Below, in pieces: positions 8,273 through 15,567 of a stretch of 46,864 bases of DNA (position 1 is its first letter; every line of letters starts with the position of its first letter). The notes beneath the pieces are model-generated. The model was not told the DNA's origin and did no database searches. It was given only the letters and a program-made list of their open reading frames with translations. A program made the position numbers and the translations under genes. Location: assembly GCA_033809515.1 (NCBI GenBank), contig JAPXLN010000012.1, positions 1 to 46,864 on the forward strand, in the 5' to 3' direction. The stretch comes from JAPXLN01 sp033809515 (GTDB lineage: Bacteria > Bacillota > Sulfobacillia > Fermentithermobacillales > Fermentithermobacillaceae).

Positions 8273-8329
8273 TGAATGGACTATGGTTTAAGAAGAGGAT
8301 CCAAAAGGCATTGGGAATAGGTCCATTCA
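8273..8329 (+). repeat. Inverted repeat in gntR leader
   Basis: TGAATGGAC (8273-8281) and GTCCATTCA (8321-8329) are perfect 9-bp inverted repeats, 39 bp apart, between the predicted promoter and the gntR SD (GGGGAGG at 8347-8353). They could be paired operator half-sites for the GntR protein or the base of a leader RNA stem. No known riboswitch was recognised. Confidence 0.4.
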
Positions 8330-8360
8330 CAGAATTGGTCTATCTTGGGGAGGAACAGAT

Positions 8361-9392
8361 ATGGGGGATATGGAGTCCTTCCAGATCCAGAGAAGAGGCG
8401 GACTCCCCATCTACCTTCAGGTAAAGCGAAAGGTAGAACACCTCATTTCTTCAGGCCACTGGGAGAAGGGACAGCGTCTGCCCACAGAGCGAGCTCTGGC
8501 CGCAGAGCTTGGTGTCAGCCGCAACACAGTCAGCCTTGCGTACAGACAGCTGGAAGCTGAAGGTCTTATCACTTCCAGGCAAGGGCGCGGTACGTTTGTG
8601 GCAGAAGCTGATGATCTGGTTCGTCTGGAGAACCGGAGGGAGAGACTGGCACGCATAATCGATGCTGCCCTTGAGGATGCCCAGGCCATGGGGATAACCC
8701 TCGATGAGTTCATGAACATGGCCGTCAGACGGACTGAAGACAGGCGCAAGATGCTCCAAGAGGTCAAGATAGCTTTCGTGGAGTGTAACAGGGAACAGCT
8801 TGATTACTTTAGCAAGGAACTGGAACTGGGAACGGGAGTAAAGGTTCTTCCCGTTCTCACCGACGATCTTGAGGCAGGAGAGGCATCTGCACGGGCTGTG
8901 ATTGCCCGGGCCGACCTGATAGTGACTACCTTTTTCCATCTTGACGAGGTGCGCGAGCTCTTTCCTGGCAGAGCCGATGATATCCTTGGCATTGCCCTGG
9001 ATCCGGTTATGGAGACCATTGTCCGGATAGCAAGGCTTCCGCAGGGCTCCCAAGTGCTTCTGGTGTGTCTGTCTGAAAGGTTTGCCGAGAGAGTCTGTAA
9101 GTCAATGGAACTGGCCGGCATAACCGAGGTCGATGTTGAGATCACCACGAGCAGAAACTCCAGGGATCTTCAAGCGAAACTTAGCGGAAAACGCGCGGTT
9201 ATTGTTTCGCCCGGAAGGTGGAAAGAGGTCGCGTCAGTTGTAAAACGGGGAACACAGGTTATAGAATTCGTGTACAAACCTGATGCCGGATCTGTGAATC
9301 TACTTGGATCTTCCGTAATAGAACGAAGGAAAAAGAATAGGCAGGGGGTAGCCGGCGGTGGATCAGGAATCGTTGTGGAAAGTAACGGTTAG
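8361..9392 (+). CDS. GntR-family transcriptional regulator with unusual effector domain
   Basis: 343 residues. Residues about 14-82 are a GntR winged helix: LPIYLQVKRKVEHLI, LPTERALAAELGVSRNTVSLAYRQLEAEGLI, then the wing SRQGRGTFV. A helical linker follows (residues about 86-130). The C-terminal 200 residues are neither FCD nor UTRA as far as I can see; alternating strands and helices (KIAFVECN, DLIVTTFFH, VLLVCLSE, RAVIVSPG) suggest a Rossmann-like or racemase-like sensor. The ATG has GGGGAGG seven bases upstream. The 3' end overlaps korD by 35 bp, so it probably senses a ligand linked to 2-oxoacid metabolism and controls this operon. The ligand is unknown. Confidence 0.85.
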   Translation: MGDMESFQIQRRGGLPIYLQVKRKVEHLISSGHWEKGQRLPTERALAAELGVSRNTVSLAYRQLEAEGLITSRQGRGTFVAEADDLVRLENRRERLARIIDAALEDAQAMGITLDEFMNMAVRRTEDRRKMLQEVKIAFVECNREQLDYFSKELELGTGVKVLPVLTDDLEAGEASARAVIARADLIVTTFFHLDEVRELFPGRADDILGIALDPVMETIVRIARLPQGSQVLLVCLSERFAERVCKSMELAGITEVDVEITTSRNSRDLQAKLSGKRAVIVSPGRWKEVASVVKRGTQVIEFVYKPDAGSVNLLGSSVIERRKKNRQGVAGGGSGIVVESNG

Positions 9393-9564
9393 ATCGGATT
9401 GGTGCAAGAAATGCGGGCTATGCATTGCGTTTTGTCCCAGAGAAGTATTGCAAGGACCTGGGGTCCCAAAGGTTGCAGACGAGAATAGATGCACCGGGTG
9501 CAGGATGTGTGAAATGCACTGCCCTGACTTTGCAGTCACGGTTAAAAGGAGAGAGGACAAATGA
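9358..9564 (+). CDS. korD: 2-oxoacid:ferredoxin oxidoreductase delta subunit (4Fe-4S ferredoxin)
   Basis: 68 residues with two complete CxxCxxCxxxC[P] clusters: C16, C19, C22, C26 and C45, C48, C51, C55. This is the two-cluster ferredoxin subunit of a 2-oxoglutarate:ferredoxin oxidoreductase, passing electrons from the KorB clusters to external ferredoxin. The GTG start lies within the 3' end of gntR, and the stop overlaps the korA ATG, so translation should be coupled on both sides. Assignment as the delta subunit rests on the adjacent alpha, beta and gamma genes. Confidence 0.93.
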   Translation: MDQESLWKVTVRSDWCKKCGLCIAFCPREVLQGPGVPKVADENRCTGCRMCEMHCPDFAVTVKRREDK

Positions 9565-10709
9565 CCAAGACCGGGGCTAGGCTTCTACAGGGAAACGAAT
9601 CTTGCGTTGAAGGAGCGTTGGCGGCCGGGCTCAGGTTTTTTGCCGGTTATCCCATAACTCCGTCAACAGAGATTGCAGAACTATGCTCTTTGAGATTGCC
9701 TCAGGTCGGCGGAAAGTTCATTCAAATGGAAGACGAAATAGCCAGCATGGCAGCGGTATGTGGAGCTTCTCTGGCCGGGCTTAAAGCTATGACCGCAACC
9801 AGTGGACCTGGGTTTTCTTTGAAGCAGGAGCTCATCGGGTTTGCCGCTGAAGCAGAGATTCCCTGCGTAGTGGTGAACGTTCAGAGGGTGGGACCTTCAA
9901 CAGGTATGCCTACCTCGCCTGCTCAGGGAGACGTCATGCAAACAAGATGGGGAACTCATGGAGATCATGAGATGGTTGTTCTGTCGCCTTCGTCGGTGGC
10001 AGAAACCTACACTGCTACCGTAAAAGCCTTCAACATAGCTGAAGAGCTTAGAACGCCTGTCATCCTGTTGCTGGATGAGATCGTGGCTCACCTGAGGGAG
10101 AAAGTGTTCTTGGTTCCTCCGGAGAAACTCGTAGTCAAGGACAGGGAAGTCCCCGTACAACCGCCGGGCGCCTACAAGCCCTATGCAGTAAATTCAGGCG
10201 AGAATCCCGATGTTCCGCCTCTGGCCAAGTACGGAGACGGCTACAGGTTCCATGTCACAGGCCTTAGCCACGGCGAAGACGGATTTCCCACTAACAATCC
10301 GAAGATCGCGGACAAGCAGATCAGGCGGATTAACGATAAGATCAGCAACAGGCGAAAAGAGCTGGCAGAGTCAGAGGAACTGTACGCCGAAGACGCCGAA
10401 GTCTTCGTGTTTGCCTATGGCGGAGCTGCCAGATCGGCCAAGAGGGCTGTCAGATTAGCTCGAGAACAAGGCATCAAGGCAGGGTTGGTGAGGACGGTCA
10501 CCATATGGCCCTTCAATGAGGATGCAGTCCTCCGGATGACATCGAGATCTCCTAAAGCTATCATTGTTCCTGAGATGAACCTCGGACAGCTTGTACGCCC
10601 GGTTCAGAGAGTGGTTGGCGGAGATTGTCCGGTGATTCCCATCAACAAGGTAGCAGGCCAGTTCATAGAGCCTGAGGAGATCCTGCAAGCAATGAAGGAG
10701 GTAATGTGA
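9561..10709 (+). CDS. korA: 2-oxoacid:ferredoxin oxidoreductase alpha subunit
   Basis: 382-residue alpha subunit (pyrimidine-binding and transketolase C-terminal type domains). Recognisable segments are GNESCVEGALAAG, AGYPITPSTEIAE, QMEDEIASMAAVCGAS, TSGPGFSL and PTSPAQGDVMQTRWGTHGDHE, all typical of the KorA group. With KorB it oxidatively decarboxylates a 2-oxoacid, most likely 2-oxoglutarate to succinyl-CoA, reducing ferredoxin; in anaerobes it can run in reverse. The ATG overlaps the korD stop and follows GGAGAGAGGAC. Branched 2-oxoacids are an alternative substrate I cannot exclude. Confidence 0.93.
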   Translation: MTKTGARLLQGNESCVEGALAAGLRFFAGYPITPSTEIAELCSLRLPQVGGKFIQMEDEIASMAAVCGASLAGLKAMTATSGPGFSLKQELIGFAAEAEIPCVVVNVQRVGPSTGMPTSPAQGDVMQTRWGTHGDHEMVVLSPSSVAETYTATVKAFNIAEELRTPVILLLDEIVAHLREKVFLVPPEKLVVKDREVPVQPPGAYKPYAVNSGENPDVPPLAKYGDGYRFHVTGLSHGEDGFPTNNPKIADKQIRRINDKISNRRKELAESEELYAEDAEVFVFAYGGAARSAKRAVRLAREQGIKAGLVRTVTIWPFNEDAVLRMTSRSPKAIIVPEMNLGQLVRPVQRVVGGDCPVIPINKVAGQFIEPEEILQAMKEVM

Positions 10710-10710
10710 C

Positions 10711-11535
10711 GTGGCCGTTTCTCCGGCAGAATACCTTCGTTCCTCAAAGATGCCTCACATCTGGTGTCCAGGATGCGGGCACGGCATCGTCACCCAGGCG
10801 CTCTTGCGCGCTGTTGGGGAACTGGAGCTAGATACTGAGAAAGTCGTTATGGTGTCAGGCATAGGGTGCTCATCACGGGCCACCGGATACCTTGACTTTG
10901 ATACGCTTCACACTGCCCATGGCAGAGCGATTCCGTTTTCAACCGGCATTAAGCTGGCCAACCCTGAGCTGAAAGTGATAGTCATCACTGGCGACGGCGA
11001 CGCAGCAGCCATCGGTGGTAACCACCTTATTCATGCCGCCAGACGCAATATTGACCTTAGCGTGATCTGTTTCAACAACAACATCTACGGTATGACCTCA
11101 GGCCAGTATTCACCGCTTACTCCTTCAGGCAGCTACGCCACCACTGCCCCATACGGCATGGTGGAACGGTCTTTCGACCTGTGTAACCTGGTAGCGGGAG
11201 CAGGTGGCACCTTTGTGGCGAGGAGCACAGTTTATCACGCCCGCCACCTTACTAACATGATCAAGGAAGCTATTGGTCACGTTGGGTTCAGTTTCGTTGA
11301 CGCTATATCCGGCTGCCCAACATACTACGGCAGAAGGAACAAGATGAGAGCTCCCATAGACATGATGAACTGGTTTAAGGATTCTGCAGTGCCCTATGCT
11401 GCCTGGACAAAGATGACGGAGGAGGAGCGTAGTTCGAAGTTCCCCATAGGCGTTATCCAGAAGGCCGAGGCTAATGAGCTCTGCCAGGTTTACCAGGAAC
11501 TCATTGAACGAGTCCGGGAAAGGGGCGAGGAGTGA
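10711..11535 (+). CDS. korB: 2-oxoacid:ferredoxin oxidoreductase beta subunit (TPP-binding)
   Basis: 274-residue beta subunit carrying thiamine pyrophosphate and an iron-sulfur cluster. WCPGCGHG (C19, C22) and IGCSS (C53) provide cluster cysteines. GDGDAAAIGGNH (residues 94-105) with FNNNIYGMTSGQ following is the TPP/Mg motif. The GNH form and YSPLTP segment fit 2-oxoglutarate-type enzymes. The start is GTG, one base after the korA stop, with a strong AAGGAGGT at 10694-10701. Confidence 0.94.
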   Translation: MAVSPAEYLRSSKMPHIWCPGCGHGIVTQALLRAVGELELDTEKVVMVSGIGCSSRATGYLDFDTLHTAHGRAIPFSTGIKLANPELKVIVITGDGDAAAIGGNHLIHAARRNIDLSVICFNNNIYGMTSGQYSPLTPSGSYATTAPYGMVERSFDLCNLVAGAGGTFVARSTVYHARHLTNMIKEAIGHVGFSFVDAISGCPTYYGRRNKMRAPIDMMNWFKDSAVPYAAWTKMTEEERSSKFPIGVIQKAEANELCQVYQELIERVRERGEE

Positions 11536-12081
11536 ATGCGTAAGGAATTTCGGCTGGCCGGCGAAGGCGGGCAGGGACTCATAACGGCAGGCATTATTCT
11601 GGCAGCAGCTGCCGCCGAAGGCACAGACCTTTGGGCCGTTCAAACTCAGTCTTACGGTCCGGAATCGCGAGGCGGAGCGTCCCGGGCCGACGTCATAATC
11701 TCCGACAGTGAGATCGACTATCCGGAGATTAAGACCCCCGACATTCTGCTGGTAATGGCTCAAGAAGCCAGCGACAAGTACGTTCCCGGCATAGGAGCCA
11801 ACGGCACGGTGGTAGTGGATACAACCTACGTGAAATCCATACCTGCTTGTGACGCACGTGTGATTGAGTACCCCATAAGCGGGAAAGCCAGAGAATTGGG
11901 CAGAGAGATCGTAGCAAACATAGTGGCGCTGGGGCTTCTGGTAGGGTTGACGTCTGTGGTTCCTGAGGAAGCTGCCGTACCGGCACTGCTTTCCCGCGTA
12001 CCTAAGGGAACTGAAGAACTCAACAAGAAAGCGTTCTTCGCCGGATTTGAGGCCGCTAAGGGTTTTACTTCCGTGACATAG
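11536..12081 (+). CDS. korC: 2-oxoacid:ferredoxin oxidoreductase gamma subunit
   Basis: 181-residue gamma subunit, the CoA-contacting domain. It begins MRKEFRLAGEGGQGLITAG and has QTQSYGPESRGGASRADVIIS, both hallmarks of KorC/PorG proteins. The ATG follows the korB stop directly, with GGGGCGAGGAG upstream. It completes a four-gene order delta-alpha-beta-gamma. A strong hairpin follows before the mutase gene. Confidence 0.94.
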   Translation: MRKEFRLAGEGGQGLITAGIILAAAAAEGTDLWAVQTQSYGPESRGGASRADVIISDSEIDYPEIKTPDILLVMAQEASDKYVPGIGANGTVVVDTTYVKSIPACDARVIEYPISGKARELGREIVANIVALGLLVGLTSVVPEEAAVPALLSRVPKGTEELNKKAFFAGFEAAKGFTSVT

Positions 12082-12095
12082 GATAATCTAGTATG

Positions 12096-12130
12096 TCTGG
12101 AGGCCCGCGTTGGGCAAGCGGGCCTCCGGA
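12096..12130 (+). other. Strong intercistronic hairpin without U-tract
   Basis: GGAGGCCCGC (12099-12108) pairs perfectly with GCGGGCCTCC (12118-12127) across a 9-base loop, and three more flanking pairs (one G-T) extend the stem to 13 bp. No T run follows, so it is not a canonical terminator. It stands between korC and the mutase SD (AGAGGAGG at 12132-12139). It could stabilise the upstream mRNA, mark a processing site, or terminate with protein help. Confidence 0.6.
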
Positions 12131-12150
12131 AAGAGGAGGCTGGGCTAGCA

Positions 12151-13827
12151 GTGGCTGACCGAGACCTAAAGGACATAAGTTTAGCCAGGGAAAAATGGGA
12201 ACAAGAGTCGGTGGCCAAAGTTGTGGCCAGGTACCCTGAGCGCAAGAAGGAGTTTAAGACTGATTCCGGCATACCTGTATCCCGGTTGGATACGCCGGCG
12301 GACCTGAAAGACTGGAACTACCTTGACCGGCTGGGTTTTCCGGGACAATACCCTTTTACCAGAGGCGTCCAGCCTACCATGTACCGGGGCAGGCTTTGGA
12401 CGATGCGCCAGTACGCCGGGTTTGGAACAGCTCAGGAAACTAACGAAAGGTTCCGGTTTTTGCTGGACCAGGGGCAAACAGGGCTCTCAGTGGCATTTGA
12501 CTTGCCTACTCAGGTAGGGTACGATTCTGACCACCCTTTGGCCGAGGGCGAAGTAGGCAAAGTGGGCGTAGCTATTGACTCGTTGTCAGACATGGAGACT
12601 GTGTTTGAAGGGATCCCCCTTAACAAGGTTTCAACTTCAATGACCATCAATGCTCCTGCCAGCATCTTGTTAGCAATGTACCAGGTGGTTGGCGAGAAGC
12701 AGGGAGTGCCTCCTGAGAAGCTCCGCGGAACCGTTCAGAATGACATTCTCAAGGAATACGTGGCCAGAGGAACATACATATTCCCACCTGAACCATCCAT
12801 GCGATTGGTCACAGACATATTTGAGTACTGCTCTCAGACCATCCCCGATTGGAACACCATATCCATAAGCGGGTATCACATTCGCGAAGCAGGGGCCACA
12901 GCGGTTCAGGAAGTAGCTTTCACTCTGGCAGACGGCATCGCTTACGTGCAGGCAGCTATAGACAAGGGGCTGGACGTAGACGATTTCGCCGGAAGGCTCT
13001 CTTTCTTCTTCTGCAGCCAGCAGAATTTCTTTGAGGAGATTGCCAAGTTCCGGGCCGCAAGAAGGCTTTGGGCCCGCATCATGAAGGAGCGTTTCGGAGC
13101 CAGAAATCCGAAATCGTGGATGCTAAGGTTTCACACCCAAACTGCCGGAGTATCTCTTACTGCGCAACAACCTGATAACAACGTTGTCAGGACAGCCCTG
13201 GAAGCTCTGGCGGCGGTCTTGGGTGGAACTCAGTCGCTTCACACTAACTCAAAAGACGAGGCGTTGGCCCTTCCCACAGAAGATTCTGTGCGCATTGCTC
13301 TGCGAACTCAGCAGATCATTGCTCATGAATCCGGAGTTGCCGATGCAATTGACCCTCTGGCAGGGAGCCACTATGTTGAGCGGCTCACCGACGAGATTGA
13401 GGCAAGAGCCATGGAGTACATCGCGAAAATCGATGATATGGGCGGGGCTGTCCGTGCCATTGAACGCGGATACCTTCAAAGAGAGATTCAAGATAGCGCC
13501 TACGCTTACCAGCAAGCTGTAGAGTCCAAGGACAAGATCGTAGTAGGCGTCAATGCCTTTGAGGTGGAAGAAGAGCAGCCTTCGGGACTTTTGCGGGTCA
13601 AACCTGAGATTGCCGAGGCTCAGAAGAAGCGCCTTGCCGAACTAAGGTCGACCAGAGACAGTCAAGCCGTTTTCGGAGCGCTCAAGACTGTTGAGGAGAC
13701 GGCGAAAGGTACAGGTAACATGATGCCTGCTGTGCTGGAGGCCGTACGTTCCTATGCCACCATAGGGGAGATAACCGGTGTTATGAGAAAGGTCTTCGGG
13801 TCTTACAGACCTGAGGCGTGGGTATAG
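12151..13827 (+). CDS. Methylmalonyl-CoA mutase, catalytic (large) subunit
   Basis: 558-residue TIM-barrel subunit of adenosylcobalamin-dependent mutases, interconverting succinyl-CoA and (R)-methylmalonyl-CoA. MRQYAGFGTA contains the substrate Tyr (Y88; Y89 in Propionibacterium), KEYVARGTYIF retains the Arg (R206) that favours methylmalonyl-CoA over isobutyryl-CoA, and ISGYHIREAGATA has the catalytic His (H243). It ends after the barrel at SYRPEAWV: the C-terminal cobalamin-binding domain with DxHxxG is absent, so this is the split type. No gene for that ~140-residue partner is seen nearby. The start is GTG with AGAGGAGG upstream. The epimerase follows. Confidence 0.93.
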   Translation: MADRDLKDISLAREKWEQESVAKVVARYPERKKEFKTDSGIPVSRLDTPADLKDWNYLDRLGFPGQYPFTRGVQPTMYRGRLWTMRQYAGFGTAQETNERFRFLLDQGQTGLSVAFDLPTQVGYDSDHPLAEGEVGKVGVAIDSLSDMETVFEGIPLNKVSTSMTINAPASILLAMYQVVGEKQGVPPEKLRGTVQNDILKEYVARGTYIFPPEPSMRLVTDIFEYCSQTIPDWNTISISGYHIREAGATAVQEVAFTLADGIAYVQAAIDKGLDVDDFAGRLSFFFCSQQNFFEEIAKFRAARRLWARIMKERFGARNPKSWMLRFHTQTAGVSLTAQQPDNNVVRTALEALAAVLGGTQSLHTNSKDEALALPTEDSVRIALRTQQIIAHESGVADAIDPLAGSHYVERLTDEIEARAMEYIAKIDDMGGAVRAIERGYLQREIQDSAYAYQQAVESKDKIVVGVNAFEVEEEQPSGLLRVKPEIAEAQKKRLAELRSTRDSQAVFGALKTVEETAKGTGNMMPAVLEAVRSYATIGEITGVMRKVFGSYRPEAWV

Positions 13828-13878
13828 ACCTAAAGCCAGGGTATAGCAGACATTTTGGCATTGAGGGAGGGCGTTCCG

Positions 13879-14283
13879 TTGACTAAGGGATTGCATCACG
13901 TTGCCATTGCGGTGAAGGATCTCGACAGCGCGGTTGAGGTACTGAAAACCGCCTTTGGGTTGGAAGTGTCGCATATTGAGGAAGTACCCGACCAGAAAGT
14001 GCGGGTTGCCTTTGTGCCCCTTGGAGACACAAGGCTTGAGATAATGGAGCCTACTTCTGAGGACAGCACTGTCGCCAAATTCCTGGCTACCCGGGGTGAA
14101 GGGTTGCATCATCTGGCTCTGGCCACAGACGATGCGAAAGCCGCGTTGGAGCACGCCGGTTCTTCAGGGCTTAGACTGATTGACAAAGAGCCCAGAGACG
14201 GAGCTCACGGTACCAGGGTAGGCTTTGTGCACCCGAAGAGCACTTTCGGTGTCCTATTCGAACTGGTGCAAGGGAAGCATTAG
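13879..14283 (+). CDS. mce: Methylmalonyl-CoA epimerase
   Basis: 134-residue vicinal-oxygen-chelate protein with two beta-alpha-beta modules. LHHVAIAVKDLD supplies the first metal His, RLEIMEP the strand with a metal Glu, GEGLHHLALAT the second His, and GVLFELVQ the final Glu, the expected ligand set. It interconverts (S)- and (R)-methylmalonyl-CoA, serving the mutase encoded just upstream. I chose TTG at 13879 because GGGAGG at 13865-13870 sits eight bases before it; an in-frame TTG at 13855 lacks an SD. Confidence 0.92.
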   Translation: MTKGLHHVAIAVKDLDSAVEVLKTAFGLEVSHIEEVPDQKVRVAFVPLGDTRLEIMEPTSEDSTVAKFLATRGEGLHHLALATDDAKAALEHAGSSGLRLIDKEPRDGAHGTRVGFVHPKSTFGVLFELVQGKH

Positions 14284-14292
14284 GTTTGGGCC

Positions 14293-15147
14293 ATGCTTGA
14301 TTGTCATTGCCATGTGCTTCCCCGGGAGATCACAGACAACCTCCTGGAGTTTGCTGACCTGGATCCTCATTTCGGGCGCCTGGTCACCACGAAGGGAGCT
14401 AGGTTTGCGTCTGGAGCTGACCTTATCGGGGACATGGATGCCATAGGGTTGGACCGTGCTGTGGTCTTTGGTTTCGCCTTTGAAGACGTGGGCGTATGCC
14501 GCCTGCAGAACGACTATGTAGCAGAACTTTGCAGATGCTACCCTCACAGATTCACAGGTTTGGGCGTCCTTTGTCCGGTGGCAAAGGGCGCCCAGGCCGA
14601 AGCGGAAAGATGCCTTGAGATAGGGCTGCACGGTTTCGGCGAGCTCTTCCCCTCAGGACATTCTTATTCCCTCGACGCAAGAGGTGTAAGCCAACTGGCC
14701 GGACTGGCCCGGGAGTCGAATGTCCCCATCCTTGTTCATGTCAACGAACAGGTAGGTCACGTCTATCCGGGCAAGGGCAGTGCAGGCCCTAAGGAGGCTT
14801 ACAGTTTTGCCAGGGCAAACCCGGATAACGCTTTGATTTTCGCGCATCTGGGCGGGGGCCTGCCGTTTTTTTATAGCATGCCTGAAGTAAGAAAGCTTAA
14901 GAACGTTTACTACGATACGGCTGCTCAGCCCTTTTTATTCGATAGCGGCGTCTATCGGGTGCTCAAAGCTGCAGGAGCTTTGAGCAAAATCATCCTGGGC
15001 AGCGACTACCCTCTTTTGGGCTGCAAGAGATACCTTACGGAACTGGAAAAGTCCGGGCTTTCCCCTGAAGAGAAGGACATGATATTGGAGGTCAACGGAC
15101 TGGCATTGTTTGGCGAATATTTTTTTCGAAAAGGGGCAGGAAACTAA
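14293..15147 (+). CDS. Amidohydrolase-family metal-dependent hydrolase
   Basis: 284-residue TIM-barrel protein of the amidohydrolase_2 (ACMSD-like) group. The N-terminal HxH (H5 and H7 in DCHCHV), a barrel His in ILVHVNEQVGH, FAHLGGGLPF and the terminal Asp in GSDYPLLG are the metal and catalytic residues expected. Members hydrolyse or decarboxylate small carboxylated compounds; the substrate here is unknown. It starts with ATG nine bases after the epimerase stop, so it is probably co-transcribed with the mutase genes, which hints at organic-acid metabolism but proves nothing. Confidence 0.85.
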   Translation: MLDCHCHVLPREITDNLLEFADLDPHFGRLVTTKGARFASGADLIGDMDAIGLDRAVVFGFAFEDVGVCRLQNDYVAELCRCYPHRFTGLGVLCPVAKGAQAEAERCLEIGLHGFGELFPSGHSYSLDARGVSQLAGLARESNVPILVHVNEQVGHVYPGKGSAGPKEAYSFARANPDNALIFAHLGGGLPFFYSMPEVRKLKNVYYDTAAQPFLFDSGVYRVLKAAGALSKIILGSDYPLLGCKRYLTELEKSGLSPEEKDMILEVNGLALFGEYFFRKGAGN

Positions 15148-15214
15148 CGAGGCAGTAAGAATACCATAGAGTAAGACGGGTGAAGTACAAATATGCGGTG
15201 AGGGGGCTTTGCAT

Positions 15215-15415
15215 GTGGAAAGGCCACTCAGGTGTGTGGAGTACATCTGTCTTTCGTGTGGGGCCCAGGGATTAGCAGAACTACAGGAGAATGAATCAGG
15301 CAGCGGGGAGAACGGTCGGTCTTTCGAGTGCCCGAAGTGCGGTGGAGCTGCGCTCAGCATAGAAAGGAGGACCGTTTTTGATCTTCCCGCTGCAGTATAT
15401 CTAGGCAAAAGGTAA
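15215..15415 (+). CDS. Small zinc-ribbon protein, unrecognised
   Basis: 66 residues with CLSC (C12, C15) and CPKC (C39, C42), likely a zinc ribbon, plus C7. The intervening stretch is polar and Gly/Ser/Glu-rich. I do not recognise the family. GTG at 15215 is preferred because AGGGGGC at 15201-15207 is well spaced; a TTG at 15209 in frame is the alternative. It is the last gene before a strong terminator. Without homologues a non-coding explanation cannot be excluded, but the two CxxC motifs, SD and terminator make a real gene likely. Confidence 0.65.
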   Translation: MERPLRCVEYICLSCGAQGLAELQENESGSGENGRSFECPKCGGAALSIERRTVFDLPAAVYLGKR

Positions 15416-15435
15416 GCGGAAGACGCCCCGGCCAG

Positions 15436-15465
15436 AAGCCGTCGCTTGTCGCGGCGGTTTTTTTT
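15436..15465 (+). terminator. Intrinsic terminator before mraZ
   Basis: AAGCCGTCGC (15436-15445) pairs with GCGGCGGTTT (15451-15460), ten pairs including two G-T, closing a TTGTC loop and followed by T through 15465 (eight in a row). It ends the metabolic operon and insulates the dcw cluster. Confidence 0.92.
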
Positions 15466-15539
15466 ATTAAGATTGAAAAAAGATCGCGGGTCCCATTTGG
15501 ATAGCAGGAAATCAGTCGGCGATGTAGAATAGAGGCATC

Positions 15540-15567
15540 AAGTGGGGCGAAGTGGTGATATGTGGTG
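15540..15567 (+). promoter_or_regulatory. Triple MraZ box (autoregulatory operator)
   Basis: AAGTGG at 15540-15545, AAGTGG at 15550-15555 and ATGTGG at 15560-15565 are in register every 10 bp; equivalently TGGGG, TGGTG, TGGTG start at 15543, 15553 and 15563. Known MraZ operators are short GTGG/TGGG direct repeats phased by one helical turn upstream of mraZ. The third repeat overlaps the mraZ start codons. A -10-like TAGAAT at 15525-15530 lies just upstream, but no good -35 is visible. Confidence 0.75.

Noticed and set aside
12096..12130. Hairpin after korC as an intrinsic terminator
   Set aside because: No T-tract follows on either strand, so it was kept only as an intercistronic hairpin.
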